Positions 1 to 9,576 of a stretch of 64,000 bases of DNA are shown here, one piece after another; the stretch's first letter is position 1, and each line of letters opens with the position of its first letter. Below the pieces are notes generated by a model. The model had not been told where the DNA came from. It did not search any database and saw only the letters and a list, made by a program, of their open reading frames with translations. The DNA comes from Gammaproteobacteria bacterium (GTDB taxonomy: Bacteria > Pseudomonadota > Gammaproteobacteria > GRL18). Where the stretch lies: NCBI GenBank assembly GCA_026994225.1, contig JALWRI010000088.1, positions 63,458 through 127,457 on the forward strand, written 5' to 3'. The translations under genes and the position numbers were made by a program.

Positions 1-65
1 TCAGCCTGCTTGCCAGGGCATTCTAGCATAGAAACTATTACAAGGATAGCATCGTTCTTATACCA

Positions 66-3000
66 TTAATGTGTTGCCTTTAATTGCTTGATTAAAGTAT
101 GTAAGTAGCTGATCCGTTTTTCTACCTTATCTTGTTTATATAATAGACGTAGTTTATTATTATTGTCTAATTTAAAAAAAGCAGCTTGTCGTTGGATAAG
201 TCGAATAATATTCATAGGATCAATAGCAGGATTGTCAGTAAAGTGTATACTGCCTCCTTCACTACTATAATCAATACGGGTAATACCTATAGGTTGGGCA
301 AGTAATTTTAACTCTGCCTGCGCTATCAGTTGTTGGCACGCTGTAGGGAGTAATCCAAAGCGATCAATGAGTTCAATTTGTAATTCTTTGAGTGTATGCT
401 TATCGGTGGCTTTGGCAATTCGTTGATACATGAATAAACGGCTATGTACATCGGCAATATAGTCATCAGGAATTAAAGCGGGGGCGTGTAATTGAATTTC
501 ACATTCTGTATGTAAGGGTATAGATGCATTAACAGATTGACCTTGTTTGAGAGATTGTACTGTTCTATCGAGTAACTCACTGTATAAGGTAAATCCTATT
601 TCCTGCATTTGTCCACTTTGTTGATCCCCTAATATTTCTCCTGCTCCCCGTATTTCTAAATCATGGCTTGCTAAAGTAAATCCAGTACCTAGTTCCTCCA
701 CCGAGCTAATAGCATCTAGCCGTTTTTCTGCATCTTTAGTTAATAGATTTTTTCCAGGAATGATAAGGTAAGCATAAGCTCGATGATGAGAACGTCCTAC
801 TCGCCCTCGTAGTTGGTATAATTGTGCTAAACCAAATTTATCAGCACGGTTGATAATAATAGTATTAGCGGTTGGTATATCAATACCGGTTTCAATAATA
901 GTGGTGCAGACAAGAATTTGAAAACGTTGGTGATAAAAACTCGACATCACGTGTTCTAATTCTTTTTCTCGCATTTGTCCGTGGGCAATATGAATCTCCG
1001 CTTCGGGGAGTAGTGCTTGTAATTCTCTCGCTTTTTTAGCAATAGTCGATACTTCATTATGTAAAAAATAAATTTGTCCTCCTCGCATTAATTCCCGTTG
1101 ACATGCCTCTTTGATAATATCGTTACTCCATTCATATACAAAGGTTTTGACAGAAAGCCGATGAGCGGGTGGTGTGGCAATAATAGAAAAATCACGGACA
1201 CTGTTTAATGCCATACTTAAGGTTCTAGGGATAGGTGTTGCAGTCATAGTCAAAATATCAATTTCACTACGCAATGCTTTGAATTGTTCTTTTTGACGCA
1301 CCCCAAAACGATGTTCTTCGTCAATAATTAATAACCCTAAATTATGAAATGTTACTGTTTTTTGCAATAATTTATGTGTTCCAATGATAATATCAATTTT
1401 TCCTGATGCGATATCATCAAGGGTTTTTTGTAACTGTTTAGAACTATTAAAACGGGAGATACTCGCTACTTTTACTGGCCAATCGGCAAAGCGATCACTG
1501 AAGTTTTCATCATGCTGCCGTGCTAGTAAGGTAGTAGGTACTAAGACAGCAACTTGCTTATTATTCTGTATAGCAATAAAAGCTGCTCGCATCGCAACTT
1601 CTGTTTTACCAAATCCAACATCACCACAAATTAACCGATCCATAGGTTGCGGTTTTTGCATATCGTGTAGAATATTCTCAATAGCGGCACTTTGATCAAC
1701 GGTTTCCTCAAAGGGAAAGGTACTCACAAAGGCTTGATATGCTTGTCTATGTAAATGATAAGTAAACCCTTGTTGTGCTTCACGTTGTGCATAAATAGCC
1801 AGTAATTCAGTAGCAACATCATGGATTTTTTCCTTCGCTTTTTGTTTTGCTTTTTCCCATTGTCCGCTACCTAATTTATGTAAAGGTGCTTTTTCAGGTA
1901 ATGCACCCGTATAACGGTTAATTAGATGTAAAGAAGAAACAGGAACATATAACTTATCTTTATTGGCATATTCTAAGGTGAGAAATTCTGTTGACATACC
2001 ATTAACGGTAATTTTTTGTAAACCTTTATAGCGTCCTACTCCATTATCTTCATGTACTACAGGCATATCCAGCTCTAGTTCTGCAAGACTATTGATAATG
2101 TTGTCAGCAGCATCGGTTTCTTTTTGACGACGGCGACGTTGCATGACTTGTTTGCCATAGAGTTGATCTTCAACGATCAATAATATAGCGGGATGATGAA
2201 TCTGAAATCCCTGTTGTAATGATCCAATAGTAATTCCAATGGGATCGCTATTATCTAAAAAGTGCTGCCAGTTTGCTTGGGATTTAGGATAAATATCAAT
2301 ACGTTGTAATAATTCCAGTAAAGACTCTCGGCGGCCAGCAGTTTCAGTAATAAACAAGATACGTCCTTGATAATCATCTATAAGGCGTTGTAATTTATTG
2401 AGAGGGTTTTTATTGTGCGATTCAAGTTGTAAATCGGGAACAGGTAAGCTGCTAAAATTATCGCTATGCTTATGTAAACTTCGTAAATGGTCAATTTCAA
2501 TACGATAAAAGGATTTAAGTTGAAGAAAAATATCTTCAATAGCTAAAAATAACTGTTCAGGGGCTAATAAAGGGCGTTGTATATCATGGGAATATTGTTG
2601 ATAACGTTGTGTAATATCAGTATAAAAATGTTCTGCTGCGGTGTGCATATTTGGCTGTGAAAAAAATAAGCTCTTTGCAGGGAGATAATCAAATAAACTT
2701 GATGTATGGGTAAAAAAGAGTGGTAGATAATATTCAATACCAGGAATACCGATACCTTTTTTAATTTGTTGGTAAACAGGTGTATCGTTAGTATTAAAAT
2801 ATTGTTGATATTGTTCACAAAAGTGATTAATAGCTGTTTGATCTAGTGGACATTCCCGTGCTGGAAGCATCTGTATTTGTGATATGGGTTGAGAGGAACG
2901 TTGGCTTTCAGGATCAAAGATACGAATACTATCAATTTCATCAGCAAATATATCAATTCGAAATGCGGCAGTGCTGCCCATAGGATAAATATCAATTAAA

Positions 3001-3512
3001 CTGCCACGAATAGCAAATTCACCGTGTTCTAATACTGTATTGACACATTGATAGCCACTATCGATCAATTGTTGTTTAAAATCATTAATAATCAATGTTT
3101 GCTTGGTACGTAATACTAAACTATGTGTCTGTAAATAGTCTTTAGGTAAGAAGCGATGCATTAACGTGCTAATAGGTAATAAAATAATGCCATGCGTCAG
3201 TGAAGGGAGAGAATATAACGTAGCGAGTCGTTCTGAGATAATATCTTGATGGGGGGAAAATTGATCGTAAGGTAAGGTTTCCCAATCGGGTAAAATAAAA
3301 ATAGGGATAGTAGAGGGACAAAAAAATTGTAGTTCATGGTATAACTGTCGTGTGGCAGGCATATCATTACACACTACAATAACCGGAGCAGTATGCCTGT
3401 TTGCGGTATTGGCAATGAGCAAACTTAAGCTGCTACCATGCAATTCTCCCCAAAAACGCCGTTGTCCAGTTTGATAATGTAGGGAGGGGGTGAATATCGT
3501 TGATGCATGCAT
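66..3512 (-). CDS. mfd: Transcription-repair coupling factor Mfd
   Basis: This 1148-residue protein has the usual Mfd length and order. An N-terminal UvrB-like region (about 1-350) is followed by an RNA polymerase-interaction domain and a RecG-like superfamily 2 translocase. Visible motifs are the Walker A stretch GDVGFGKTEVAMR, the DEEH box in IIDEEHRFGV, and the helicase VI/TRG segment RGRVGRSHHRAYAYL. Mfd removes RNA polymerase stalled at lesions and recruits UvrA in the cytoplasm. The start is an ATG with a weak Shine-Dalgarno sequence. The gene is divergent from the small membrane-protein gene at 3638, with 125 bp between them. I see no intact gene in the 65 bp left of its stop. Confidence 0.97.
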   Translation of the reverse strand: MHASTIFTPSLHYQTGQRRFWGELHGSSLSLLIANTANRHTAPVIVVCNDMPATRQLYHELQFFCPSTIPIFILPDWETLPYDQFSPHQDIISERLATLYSLPSLTHGIILLPISTLMHRFLPKDYLQTHSLVLRTKQTLIINDFKQQLIDSGYQCVNTVLEHGEFAIRGSLIDIYPMGSTAAFRIDIFADEIDSIRIFDPESQRSSQPISQIQMLPARECPLDQTAINHFCEQYQQYFNTNDTPVYQQIKKGIGIPGIEYYLPLFFTHTSSLFDYLPAKSLFFSQPNMHTAAEHFYTDITQRYQQYSHDIQRPLLAPEQLFLAIEDIFLQLKSFYRIEIDHLRSLHKHSDNFSSLPVPDLQLESHNKNPLNKLQRLIDDYQGRILFITETAGRRESLLELLQRIDIYPKSQANWQHFLDNSDPIGITIGSLQQGFQIHHPAILLIVEDQLYGKQVMQRRRRQKETDAADNIINSLAELELDMPVVHEDNGVGRYKGLQKITVNGMSTEFLTLEYANKDKLYVPVSSLHLINRYTGALPEKAPLHKLGSGQWEKAKQKAKEKIHDVATELLAIYAQREAQQGFTYHLHRQAYQAFVSTFPFEETVDQSAAIENILHDMQKPQPMDRLICGDVGFGKTEVAMRAAFIAIQNNKQVAVLVPTTLLARQHDENFSDRFADWPVKVASISRFNSSKQLQKTLDDIASGKIDIIIGTHKLLQKTVTFHNLGLLIIDEEHRFGVRQKEQFKALRSEIDILTMTATPIPRTLSMALNSVRDFSIIATPPAHRLSVKTFVYEWSNDIIKEACQRELMRGGQIYFLHNEVSTIAKKARELQALLPEAEIHIAHGQMREKELEHVMSSFYHQRFQILVCTTIIETGIDIPTANTIIINRADKFGLAQLYQLRGRVGRSHHRAYAYLIIPGKNLLTKDAEKRLDAISSVEELGTGFTLASHDLEIRGAGEILGDQQSGQMQEIGFTLYSELLDRTVQSLKQGQSVNASIPLHTECEIQLHAPALIPDDYIADVHSRLFMYQRIAKATDKHTLKELQIELIDRFGLLPTACQQLIAQAELKLLAQPIGITRIDYSSEGGSIHFTDNPAIDPMNIIRLIQRQAAFFKLDNNNKLRLLYKQDKVEKRISYLHTLIKQLKATH

Positions 3513-3637
3513 AATTAAGCGTATAATTTTTCTGGTATGTTAAAATGCCATTATGCTACCATATTCTCATTATGGGATATAGTCCATGATCCGGTAAGAT
3601 TTGAGATACTGCATAGTAATAATAAAAAGGATAGAAT

Positions 3638-3883
3638 ATGTTGCGTTGGATAAATAAGATACCCCTTGTGATAATTATATTGGGTATCTTAACATTAGGG
3701 CTTGCTCCCTTTTCACCTGAGCCACATTTAGTGGAAAAATTGCGGATGTTATTAGCTGGCGTGCTTATAAAACCGGTTGATATTTTTGATTTATGTTTAC
3801 ATGCAACATTTCCCGTTTTATTTATTATAAAAATAATAAGTATTATTTTCTATCGTCATGACAATGATACTGAGTCAAAGTAA
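3638..3883 (+). CDS. Small two-helix conserved membrane protein upstream of relA
   Basis: This 81-residue protein has two hydrophobic segments (about 8-25 and 57-73) joined by a polar loop with the conserved-looking stretch PEPHLVEKLRMLLAG. It resembles a family of tiny proteins that databases label loosely as 'RND transporter', but it is far too small to be an RND pump and I assign no function. AAAAGGA just upstream of the ATG is a good Shine-Dalgarno sequence, which supports it as a real gene. It lies 30 bp upstream of the RelA gene on the same strand, so co-transcription is likely. The family resemblance is from memory; size, segments and spacing are read directly. Confidence 0.75.
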   Translation: MLRWINKIPLVIIILGILTLGLAPFSPEPHLVEKLRMLLAGVLIKPVDIFDLCLHATFPVLFIIKIISIIFYRHDNDTESK

Positions 3884-3913
3884 GTAAATTAATTAAACAG
3901 TTAGGGATTTAGT

Positions 3914-6151
3914 ATGGTTTATGTGGCAGGTAAACTGGAAAAAGCAGGATCAGATAGTGCAGATGAATATTTTCAGGCATTATTACAAGCAGTAGAAAAA
4001 GCACACCTGTCCTCTACCTATTTGCGTAAAGCCTATCAATTAGCAAAACATGCCCATGCGGGGCAATTTCGTTTTTCAGGTGAAGAATATATTTTTCATC
4101 CATTAGCCGTTGCCGAAATTCTTATTATTTTACGTATGGATAGCACATCATTAGTGGTCGCATTGTTGCATGATGTAGTAGAAGATACTTTGGTTTCGTT
4201 AGATGATATTGAAAAGGAATTTGGTGTAGAGGTTCGGCAATTAGTGCATGGCGTAACCAAAATGCGTAGCGTTGGGCATGAAGCAGAGAAGAATTTACAG
4301 CAAGAAAATACAGAAGAACAGAAAAAAGAAGCAGATCGGCATTTACATCTGGAAAATTTACGTAATTTACTATTAGCCATGGCACAAGATATTCGGGTAG
4401 TGATGATTAAATTGGCTGACAGATTGCATAATATGCGGACCTTAAAAGCCTTAAGTCGGGACAAACAACGTAATATTGCACGGGAAACACTGGATATTTA
4501 TGCGCCATTAGCTAATCGTTTGGGGATCTGGCAAATAAAATGGGAATTAGAAGATTTATCCTTTCGATATTTATATCCCGATAAATATCATGAAATTGCT
4601 AAAAATCTGGATGAACGACGTGTAGATAGAGCCGAATATATTGATAATATTTTAGTATTACTGCGTAGTGAATTGAGTAAAAAAAATATTAAAGCAGATG
4701 TTACGGGACGGCCTAAGCATATTTATAGTATATGGAAGAAAATGCAGCAAAAAAAACTACAATTCCATGAATTGTATGATTTACGTGCAGTACGCATTAT
4801 GTTAGATAATATTGCCGATTGTTATCATGCGTTAGGAATAGTACATACTTTATGGTCACATATTCCTCGTGAATTTGATGATTATATCGCCACCCCAAAA
4901 GAAAATAATTATCAATCCATACATACTGCAGTGATAGGTCCACAAGGTAAGGTATTAGAAATTCAAATACGCACTTATGATATGCATGAACATGCTGAAT
5001 TTGGCGTAGCTGCTCATTGGCGTTACAAAGAAGGAACAAAAGCCAAAGGCAGTAAAGATAAAGATTATGAGCAAAAAATTACTTGGTTACGGCAATTATT
5101 GCAATGGCAAGATGAAGAAGTGGATGCAGAAGATTTTATTGACAGATTTAAGTCTGAAGTCTTTCAAGATAGAGTTTATGTATTAACGCCACAAGGAGAA
5201 GTGATTGATTTACCCAAAGGTGCGACTGTACTGGATTTTGCTTTTTATGTGCATACTGATGTAGGTAGCCATTGTCGGGGGGCTAAAGTAAATGGGCGGA
5301 TTGTACCTCTTAATTATGAGTTGCAAAGCGGTGAACAAGTTAATATTCTCACAGCAAAACATATTATCCCTAGTCGTGATTGGTTAAATCCTCAATTGGG
5401 TTATTTAAAAACATCACGAGCAAGAGCGAAAGCAAGGCAATGGTTTAAAAAGCAAGATTATGATAAAAATTTGCTAGAAGGGCGGGAAATTCTGGAAAAA
5501 GAATTACAACGTTTAGGGGTCAATCAGGATAACGTAAACGTGTTGTGTGAAAAGTTCTCACGAGGAGATAAAGATACGCTCTATATTGCAATTGGAAGAG
5601 GGGAGATCAGTAGCGGACAAATTGCATCAGCCTTACAAAATTTAATGCGTAAAACGCCTACAGAAAAAATATATCGCAAAGCGGTTACTGAAAACCCATC
5701 TAATCAAATTACTATTGCAGGGATAGATAATGTTTTATCACAAATTGCACAATGTTGTAAGCCGGTGCCAGGGGATCATATTGTAGGGTTTATCAGTAAA
5801 GGGCGAGGAGTGGTTATTCATAATCAAAATTGTAAAAACATTCAATCTTTGCAAGAAGAAAATGATTCCCGTTTGGTAGAAGTTGCTTGGCGAGATGATC
5901 ATAACATTCATTATTATGAAGTGGATATTGAAGTGATTGCGGTAGATCGACAAGGTTTGTTACGGGATATCTCCACAGTATTAAGTAATTTAAAAATTAA
6001 CGTCAGTGCAGTACATACCCGTAATGGAGAAAATTATCTTGCTTATATGCGTTTAACTATGGATATTTACAGTATTGAACAGCTTAGTAGTGTATTAAAT
6101 CGTTTAGTACAAATTCGTAATGTAGTGGAAGCGTATCGGGTCACTGAATAG
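3914..6151 (+). CDS. relA: RelA/SpoT-family (p)ppGpp synthetase with an intact HD hydrolase motif set
   Basis: This 745-residue protein has HD, synthetase, TGS (about 415-475) and C-terminal ACT (about 665-745) domains. The synthetase motif is EFDD at 320-323, the EXDD form typical of monofunctional RelA, and the surrounding sequence reads like gammaproteobacterial RelA, including the MV start and KAG near the N-terminus. Unlike E. coli RelA, the HD domain keeps R53, H62, H86-D87, E90-D91, D169 and N173 with spacing close to bifunctional Rel, apart from an insertion of about 16 residues before D169. It makes (p)ppGpp from GTP and ATP on stalled ribosomes and may also hydrolyse it. AGGG sits 8 bp before the ATG. 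Confidence 0.93.
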   Translation: MVYVAGKLEKAGSDSADEYFQALLQAVEKAHLSSTYLRKAYQLAKHAHAGQFRFSGEEYIFHPLAVAEILIILRMDSTSLVVALLHDVVEDTLVSLDDIEKEFGVEVRQLVHGVTKMRSVGHEAEKNLQQENTEEQKKEADRHLHLENLRNLLLAMAQDIRVVMIKLADRLHNMRTLKALSRDKQRNIARETLDIYAPLANRLGIWQIKWELEDLSFRYLYPDKYHEIAKNLDERRVDRAEYIDNILVLLRSELSKKNIKADVTGRPKHIYSIWKKMQQKKLQFHELYDLRAVRIMLDNIADCYHALGIVHTLWSHIPREFDDYIATPKENNYQSIHTAVIGPQGKVLEIQIRTYDMHEHAEFGVAAHWRYKEGTKAKGSKDKDYEQKITWLRQLLQWQDEEVDAEDFIDRFKSEVFQDRVYVLTPQGEVIDLPKGATVLDFAFYVHTDVGSHCRGAKVNGRIVPLNYELQSGEQVNILTAKHIIPSRDWLNPQLGYLKTSRARAKARQWFKKQDYDKNLLEGREILEKELQRLGVNQDNVNVLCEKFSRGDKDTLYIAIGRGEISSGQIASALQNLMRKTPTEKIYRKAVTENPSNQITIAGIDNVLSQIAQCCKPVPGDHIVGFISKGRGVVIHNQNCKNIQSLQEENDSRLVEVAWRDDHNIHYYEVDIEVIAVDRQGLLRDISTVLSNLKINVSAVHTRNGENYLAYMRLTMDIYSIEQLSSVLNRLVQIRNVVEAYRVTE

Positions 6152-6176
6152 AAAAAAATATCTATTTTGACGCATG

Positions 6177-7547
6177 TTATAGGGAAAACCGATATCGCCA
6201 GTTGATAGAAAGTAATAATTCCGCATAACTTTCTTGATGACCTTTACGTATAAAACGGTTATCGGAATATTCCACAGTCATTTGCATGGATTTTAAAATA
6301 TGCATACGTATTCCAGCATCTATTTTTTTCCATTGCCAGGTAACACTTGGAGCGGGATAAAGTGGATTTTCCGTAAATTGAGGGTTTAAGACAGAAAAAC
6401 GTAAAGCGGGGGTAATATGGCTGATGATGGTATGCTCATCCCAGTTAAATGAAATATTATTCAAGGTATAAGCTATTTCTGTTTCCCATGCATCTCGCCG
6501 TTGTCCAGCAATATTTTGGCGTACGGCTTGGGTAAAAAGGCTCAGTTGTCGTTGATAATAATACCAAATATTGATGCCGTATTCGGTTTTTTTATTTCCT
6601 TTAGTGGGAAAAGCAATACCGCTGGCACCAGGGACTTCGCCTAAATCTAAAATATCTAAATCTGCACCATAAAAAGTACCATGTAAATGGCGTTGTGTAT
6701 CGAGTTGTCGCTGATATGCAAAGAATAAGGTATTAAAACGGTGTTGTTGTTTTGCATCTTGAATGCGAAATCCTAAGCCTAGTCCTATTTCCGGTTTATC
6801 TGCAAGTTCAAAACGTTCTATTTCGGCATCATAAAAAACGGGAAAACCACTATTGTAGACGGTATCGACAGGAAGACTATCACGGATTTCTTCTGTACCA
6901 TTATCACCGGCAAGGGCATTGGGATCACGAAAAAATAGTGGATTGCCAGTAGTATAGCTAAAGCGGGTATAAAAACCGGAGGGATGCTCTATGCCTAATT
7001 CTAAGCCACTGTCTTCAAAACGATTAAAAGCGGTAGATACCATTCCATAGCTTTCCAAATGGCGATCGTTTTGGCGCTCAAATTTAGCAAATTTCCCAAT
7101 TTGGAAGTAATATTGCAAATGTTCAACCTTGTTTTGACGAGCAGTATTTTTTTTTCCTATACGTAACCATAAACTATCTAGATCGATCTCATGATCACTG
7201 GAAGTGGGGTTTCTATCATAGCGATCTATACCGTCAATGTTAGCATGTAATGTAACGTACGGAAGTACTTGTCCGTGAACAATAAGGGTGAGGCGGGAAA
7301 TATCAATATGTTTGCCAGGATCAACAGTACGTAATTGAATAGCTGCTTGTTGTGGCGGTATGGCCTCTTCTGGAAAAGGGAAAGCAACCGGAAACTGGGC
7401 GTTCTCACTATCTCTATAATGTCCTTTCGTTTCTAAGTTAAAAGTCCATGTTTTTGCCCATACTGATAACGGTAATAGATAAAACCAGATCAAGGGGAAA
7501 ATAAAAGAGTAAAAAGTATGTGAATATTTTTTCTGGTATAATCGCAT
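6177..7547 (-). CDS. Outer-membrane beta-barrel porin-like protein
   Basis: This 456-residue protein has an N-terminal signal sequence (basic start, hydrophobic core about 13-30, cleavage probably after the VWA of SVWA). The mature part is built of alternating amphipathic strands rich in aromatic residues, for example YYFQIGKF and SFNWDEH, and ends in NWRYRFSL. That pattern fits an outer-membrane beta-barrel of the porin type, perhaps distantly like phosphate-selective porins, but I recognise no specific family and no substrate. It faces relA tail to tail (25 bp apart) and is divergent from lolC. The class is inferred from composition and strand pattern only. Confidence 0.7.
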   Translation of the reverse strand: MRLYQKKYSHTFYSFIFPLIWFYLLPLSVWAKTWTFNLETKGHYRDSENAQFPVAFPFPEEAIPPQQAAIQLRTVDPGKHIDISRLTLIVHGQVLPYVTLHANIDGIDRYDRNPTSSDHEIDLDSLWLRIGKKNTARQNKVEHLQYYFQIGKFAKFERQNDRHLESYGMVSTAFNRFEDSGLELGIEHPSGFYTRFSYTTGNPLFFRDPNALAGDNGTEEIRDSLPVDTVYNSGFPVFYDAEIERFELADKPEIGLGLGFRIQDAKQQHRFNTLFFAYQRQLDTQRHLHGTFYGADLDILDLGEVPGASGIAFPTKGNKKTEYGINIWYYYQRQLSLFTQAVRQNIAGQRRDAWETEIAYTLNNISFNWDEHTIISHITPALRFSVLNPQFTENPLYPAPSVTWQWKKIDAGIRMHILKSMQMTVEYSDNRFIRKGHQESYAELLLSINWRYRFSL

Positions 7548-7618
7548 GTGCAGTGCCTGGTAGATAAGTCAATGCCAATTTTAGTATTTTTTTTCAATTA
7601 TAGCATGAAGGAGCGGTT

Positions 7619-8857
7619 ATGTGGCCGATATGGGTAGGATTACGTTATACAAAAGCAAAACGCCGTAATCATTTTATCTCCTTTATTACTTTTAGTTCTG
7701 TATTAGGTATTACTATTGGTGTTTTGGCATTGATTGTGGTGTTATCAGTGATGAATGGGTTTCAAAAAGAACTACAAGAGCGTATTTTAAGTATGACAGC
7801 ACACTTAACCTTGAGTGATTACAATGGGCATTTAGAAAATTGGAAGGAAGCAGAACAAGATATTGATAAACATAAAAATGTCTTGGCAACCGCCCCGTAT
7901 ATTTTACGAGAAGGAATGCTATCACTCAATGGTTATGTAAAAGGGGCATTGGTACGGGGGGTATTACCAGAAAAAGAAAAAGACATTTCTAAAGTCTCTG
8001 AACATATGCTAGAAGGACGCTTAGAGAATTTACAAGCAAGGGAATACGGTATTATATTGGGGCAGTATTTAGCGAATGAAATTGGAGCAAGGGTGGGGTA
8101 TAAAGTAACATTACTAACCCCTTCAGCAAATGTTAGCTTGGTAGGGGTTGCACCCAGGATGAAACGTTTTACCGTAGTGGGTATTTTTAATGTGGGGATG
8201 AATGAATATGATAATTCTTTAGCATTGATTCATATTAAAGATGCGGCCAAATTGTATAAGATGCGAACCGCCGTAACGGGATTACGTATTCAATTAGAAA
8301 ATTTATACCAGGCACCCAGGGTTGTAAGGGAATTAAATAAACATTTAGGCTATCAGTATCATTTTCGTAGTTGGACGGATGAGCATGTAAATTTATTTCG
8401 TGCAGTAAAAATAGAAAAGACCATGATGTTTATTATTTTATCATTAATTGTTGCTGTTGCAGCCTTTAATATTGTGTCAACACTGGTTTTTGTAGTCAAT
8501 GATAAAGAAAGTAATATTGCTATTTTACGTACATTGGGTGCAACGCCGCCTAAAATTATGCAAATTTTTATTATACAAGGGATGGTGATAGGAGGGTTAG
8601 GTACCTGTTTAGGTATTGCATTAGGTGTACCTTTAGCAATGAATCTGGATGTTATTATACCCTTGATTGAGCAAGCCTTTGATGTGCAATTTCTCAATAG
8701 TGATGTGTATTTAATTAGTGATTTACCGTCAGAATTAAAAGGGCATGATGTATTAATGATTACCATTTTGTCATTTTCTTTAACGGTATTGGCAACCCTT
8801 TATCCTGCTTGGCGAGCATCACAAGTACAACCTGCTGAGGCATTACGCTATGAGTGA
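7619..8857 (+). CDS. lolC: Lipoprotein-releasing ABC transporter permease LolC/LolE (possibly LolF)
   Basis: This 412-residue MacB/FtsX-type permease has one N-terminal membrane helix (about 24-48), a large periplasmic domain (about 49-265), and three C-terminal helices. The cytoplasmic coupling segment is NDKESNIAILRTLGATPPKIM. With LolD it extracts mature lipoproteins from the inner membrane and hands them to LolA. AAGGAG lies 6 bp before the ATG. The 3' end overlaps lolD by 8 bp, so translation is coupled. No lolE follows lolD, because the next gene is convergent. Unless a second permease is elsewhere, this would be the LolF type that works as a homodimer. Confidence 0.93.
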   Translation: MWPIWVGLRYTKAKRRNHFISFITFSSVLGITIGVLALIVVLSVMNGFQKELQERILSMTAHLTLSDYNGHLENWKEAEQDIDKHKNVLATAPYILREGMLSLNGYVKGALVRGVLPEKEKDISKVSEHMLEGRLENLQAREYGIILGQYLANEIGARVGYKVTLLTPSANVSLVGVAPRMKRFTVVGIFNVGMNEYDNSLALIHIKDAAKLYKMRTAVTGLRIQLENLYQAPRVVRELNKHLGYQYHFRSWTDEHVNLFRAVKIEKTMMFIILSLIVAVAAFNIVSTLVFVVNDKESNIAILRTLGATPPKIMQIFIIQGMVIGGLGTCLGIALGVPLAMNLDVIIPLIEQAFDVQFLNSDVYLISDLPSELKGHDVLMITILSFSLTVLATLYPAWRASQVQPAEALRYE

Positions 8858-9572
8858 TACAACAACAGACAATTCATCCTCTTCTATTATATTACGTTGT
8901 AAAAATATTACTCGAACATTTATAGAAACAGAAATACCGGTAAAAGTATTTGAAAATATTAGTTTTCAGGTGCAACAGGGAGAAAGCCTTGCTATTACGG
9001 GTGCATCCGGTTCGGGAAAAAGTTCTCTTTTATATGTATTAGGTGGATTAGATAAGCCAGATAGTGGAACAGTGTATTGGAAAGGACGAGATATTCATTC
9101 TTTAAATGAAAAACAACGATCACATTTACGTAATAGTTCCTTAGGATTTGTTTACCAATTTCATCATTTATTGCCTGAATTTACGGCATTAGAAAATGTA
9201 GCGATGCCTTTATGGATTAGTGGGATAAAATCTGCGTCAGCCTTAGATAAAGCAAAAGCCTTATTGGTGGCAGTTGGATTGGAAAAACGTTGTCAGCATA
9301 AACCAGGAGAAATTTCAGGAGGAGAACGGCAACGAGTAGCGATTGCTCGTGCTTTAGTGAATGAACCCGATTGTCTTTTAGCGGATGAACCAACAGGTAA
9401 TCTGGATAATTATACGGCAGAACAGGTGTATGATTTAATGTTATCACTGAACCAACGCTTAAAAACCAGTTTAATTATGGTAACGCATGATACCTATTTA
9501 TCTTCTAAAATGGAACGTATTTTACATTTAGAAAAAGCACATTTGAAACATTCGCTACAGCATAAGGGATGA
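8850..9572 (+). CDS. lolD: Lipoprotein-releasing ABC transporter ATPase LolD
   Basis: This 240-residue ABC ATPase has Walker [10 protein letters not shown], a Q-loop within [18 protein letters not shown], the signature [15 protein letters not shown], Walker [13 protein letters not shown] and the switch histidine in MVTHD. The [14 protein letters not shown] stretch is typical of LolD and separates it from other MacB-type ATPases. It powers lipoprotein release by the permease encoded just upstream, whose stop overlaps this start by 8 bp. It ends 4 bp from the convergent kinase gene, leaving no room for a separate terminator. Confidence 0.96.
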   Translation: MSDTTTDNSSSSIILRCKNITRTFIETEIPVKVFENISFQVQQGESLAITGASGSGKSSLLYVLGGLDKPDSGTVYWKGRDIHSLNEKQRSHLRNSSLGFVYQFHHLLPEFTALENVAMPLWISGIKSASALDKAKALLVAVGLEKRCQHKPGEISGGERQRVAIARALVNEPDCLLADEPTGNLDNYTAEQVYDLMLSLNQRLKTSLIMVTHDTYLSSKMERILHLEKAHLKHSLQHKG

Positions 9573-9576
9573 TAAC

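Noticed and set aside
3914-6151. Calling the gene spoT because of its intact HD motif
   Set aside because: The synthetase carries EFDD rather than RXKD, and the rest of the sequence follows RelA closely, so RelA is the better name.
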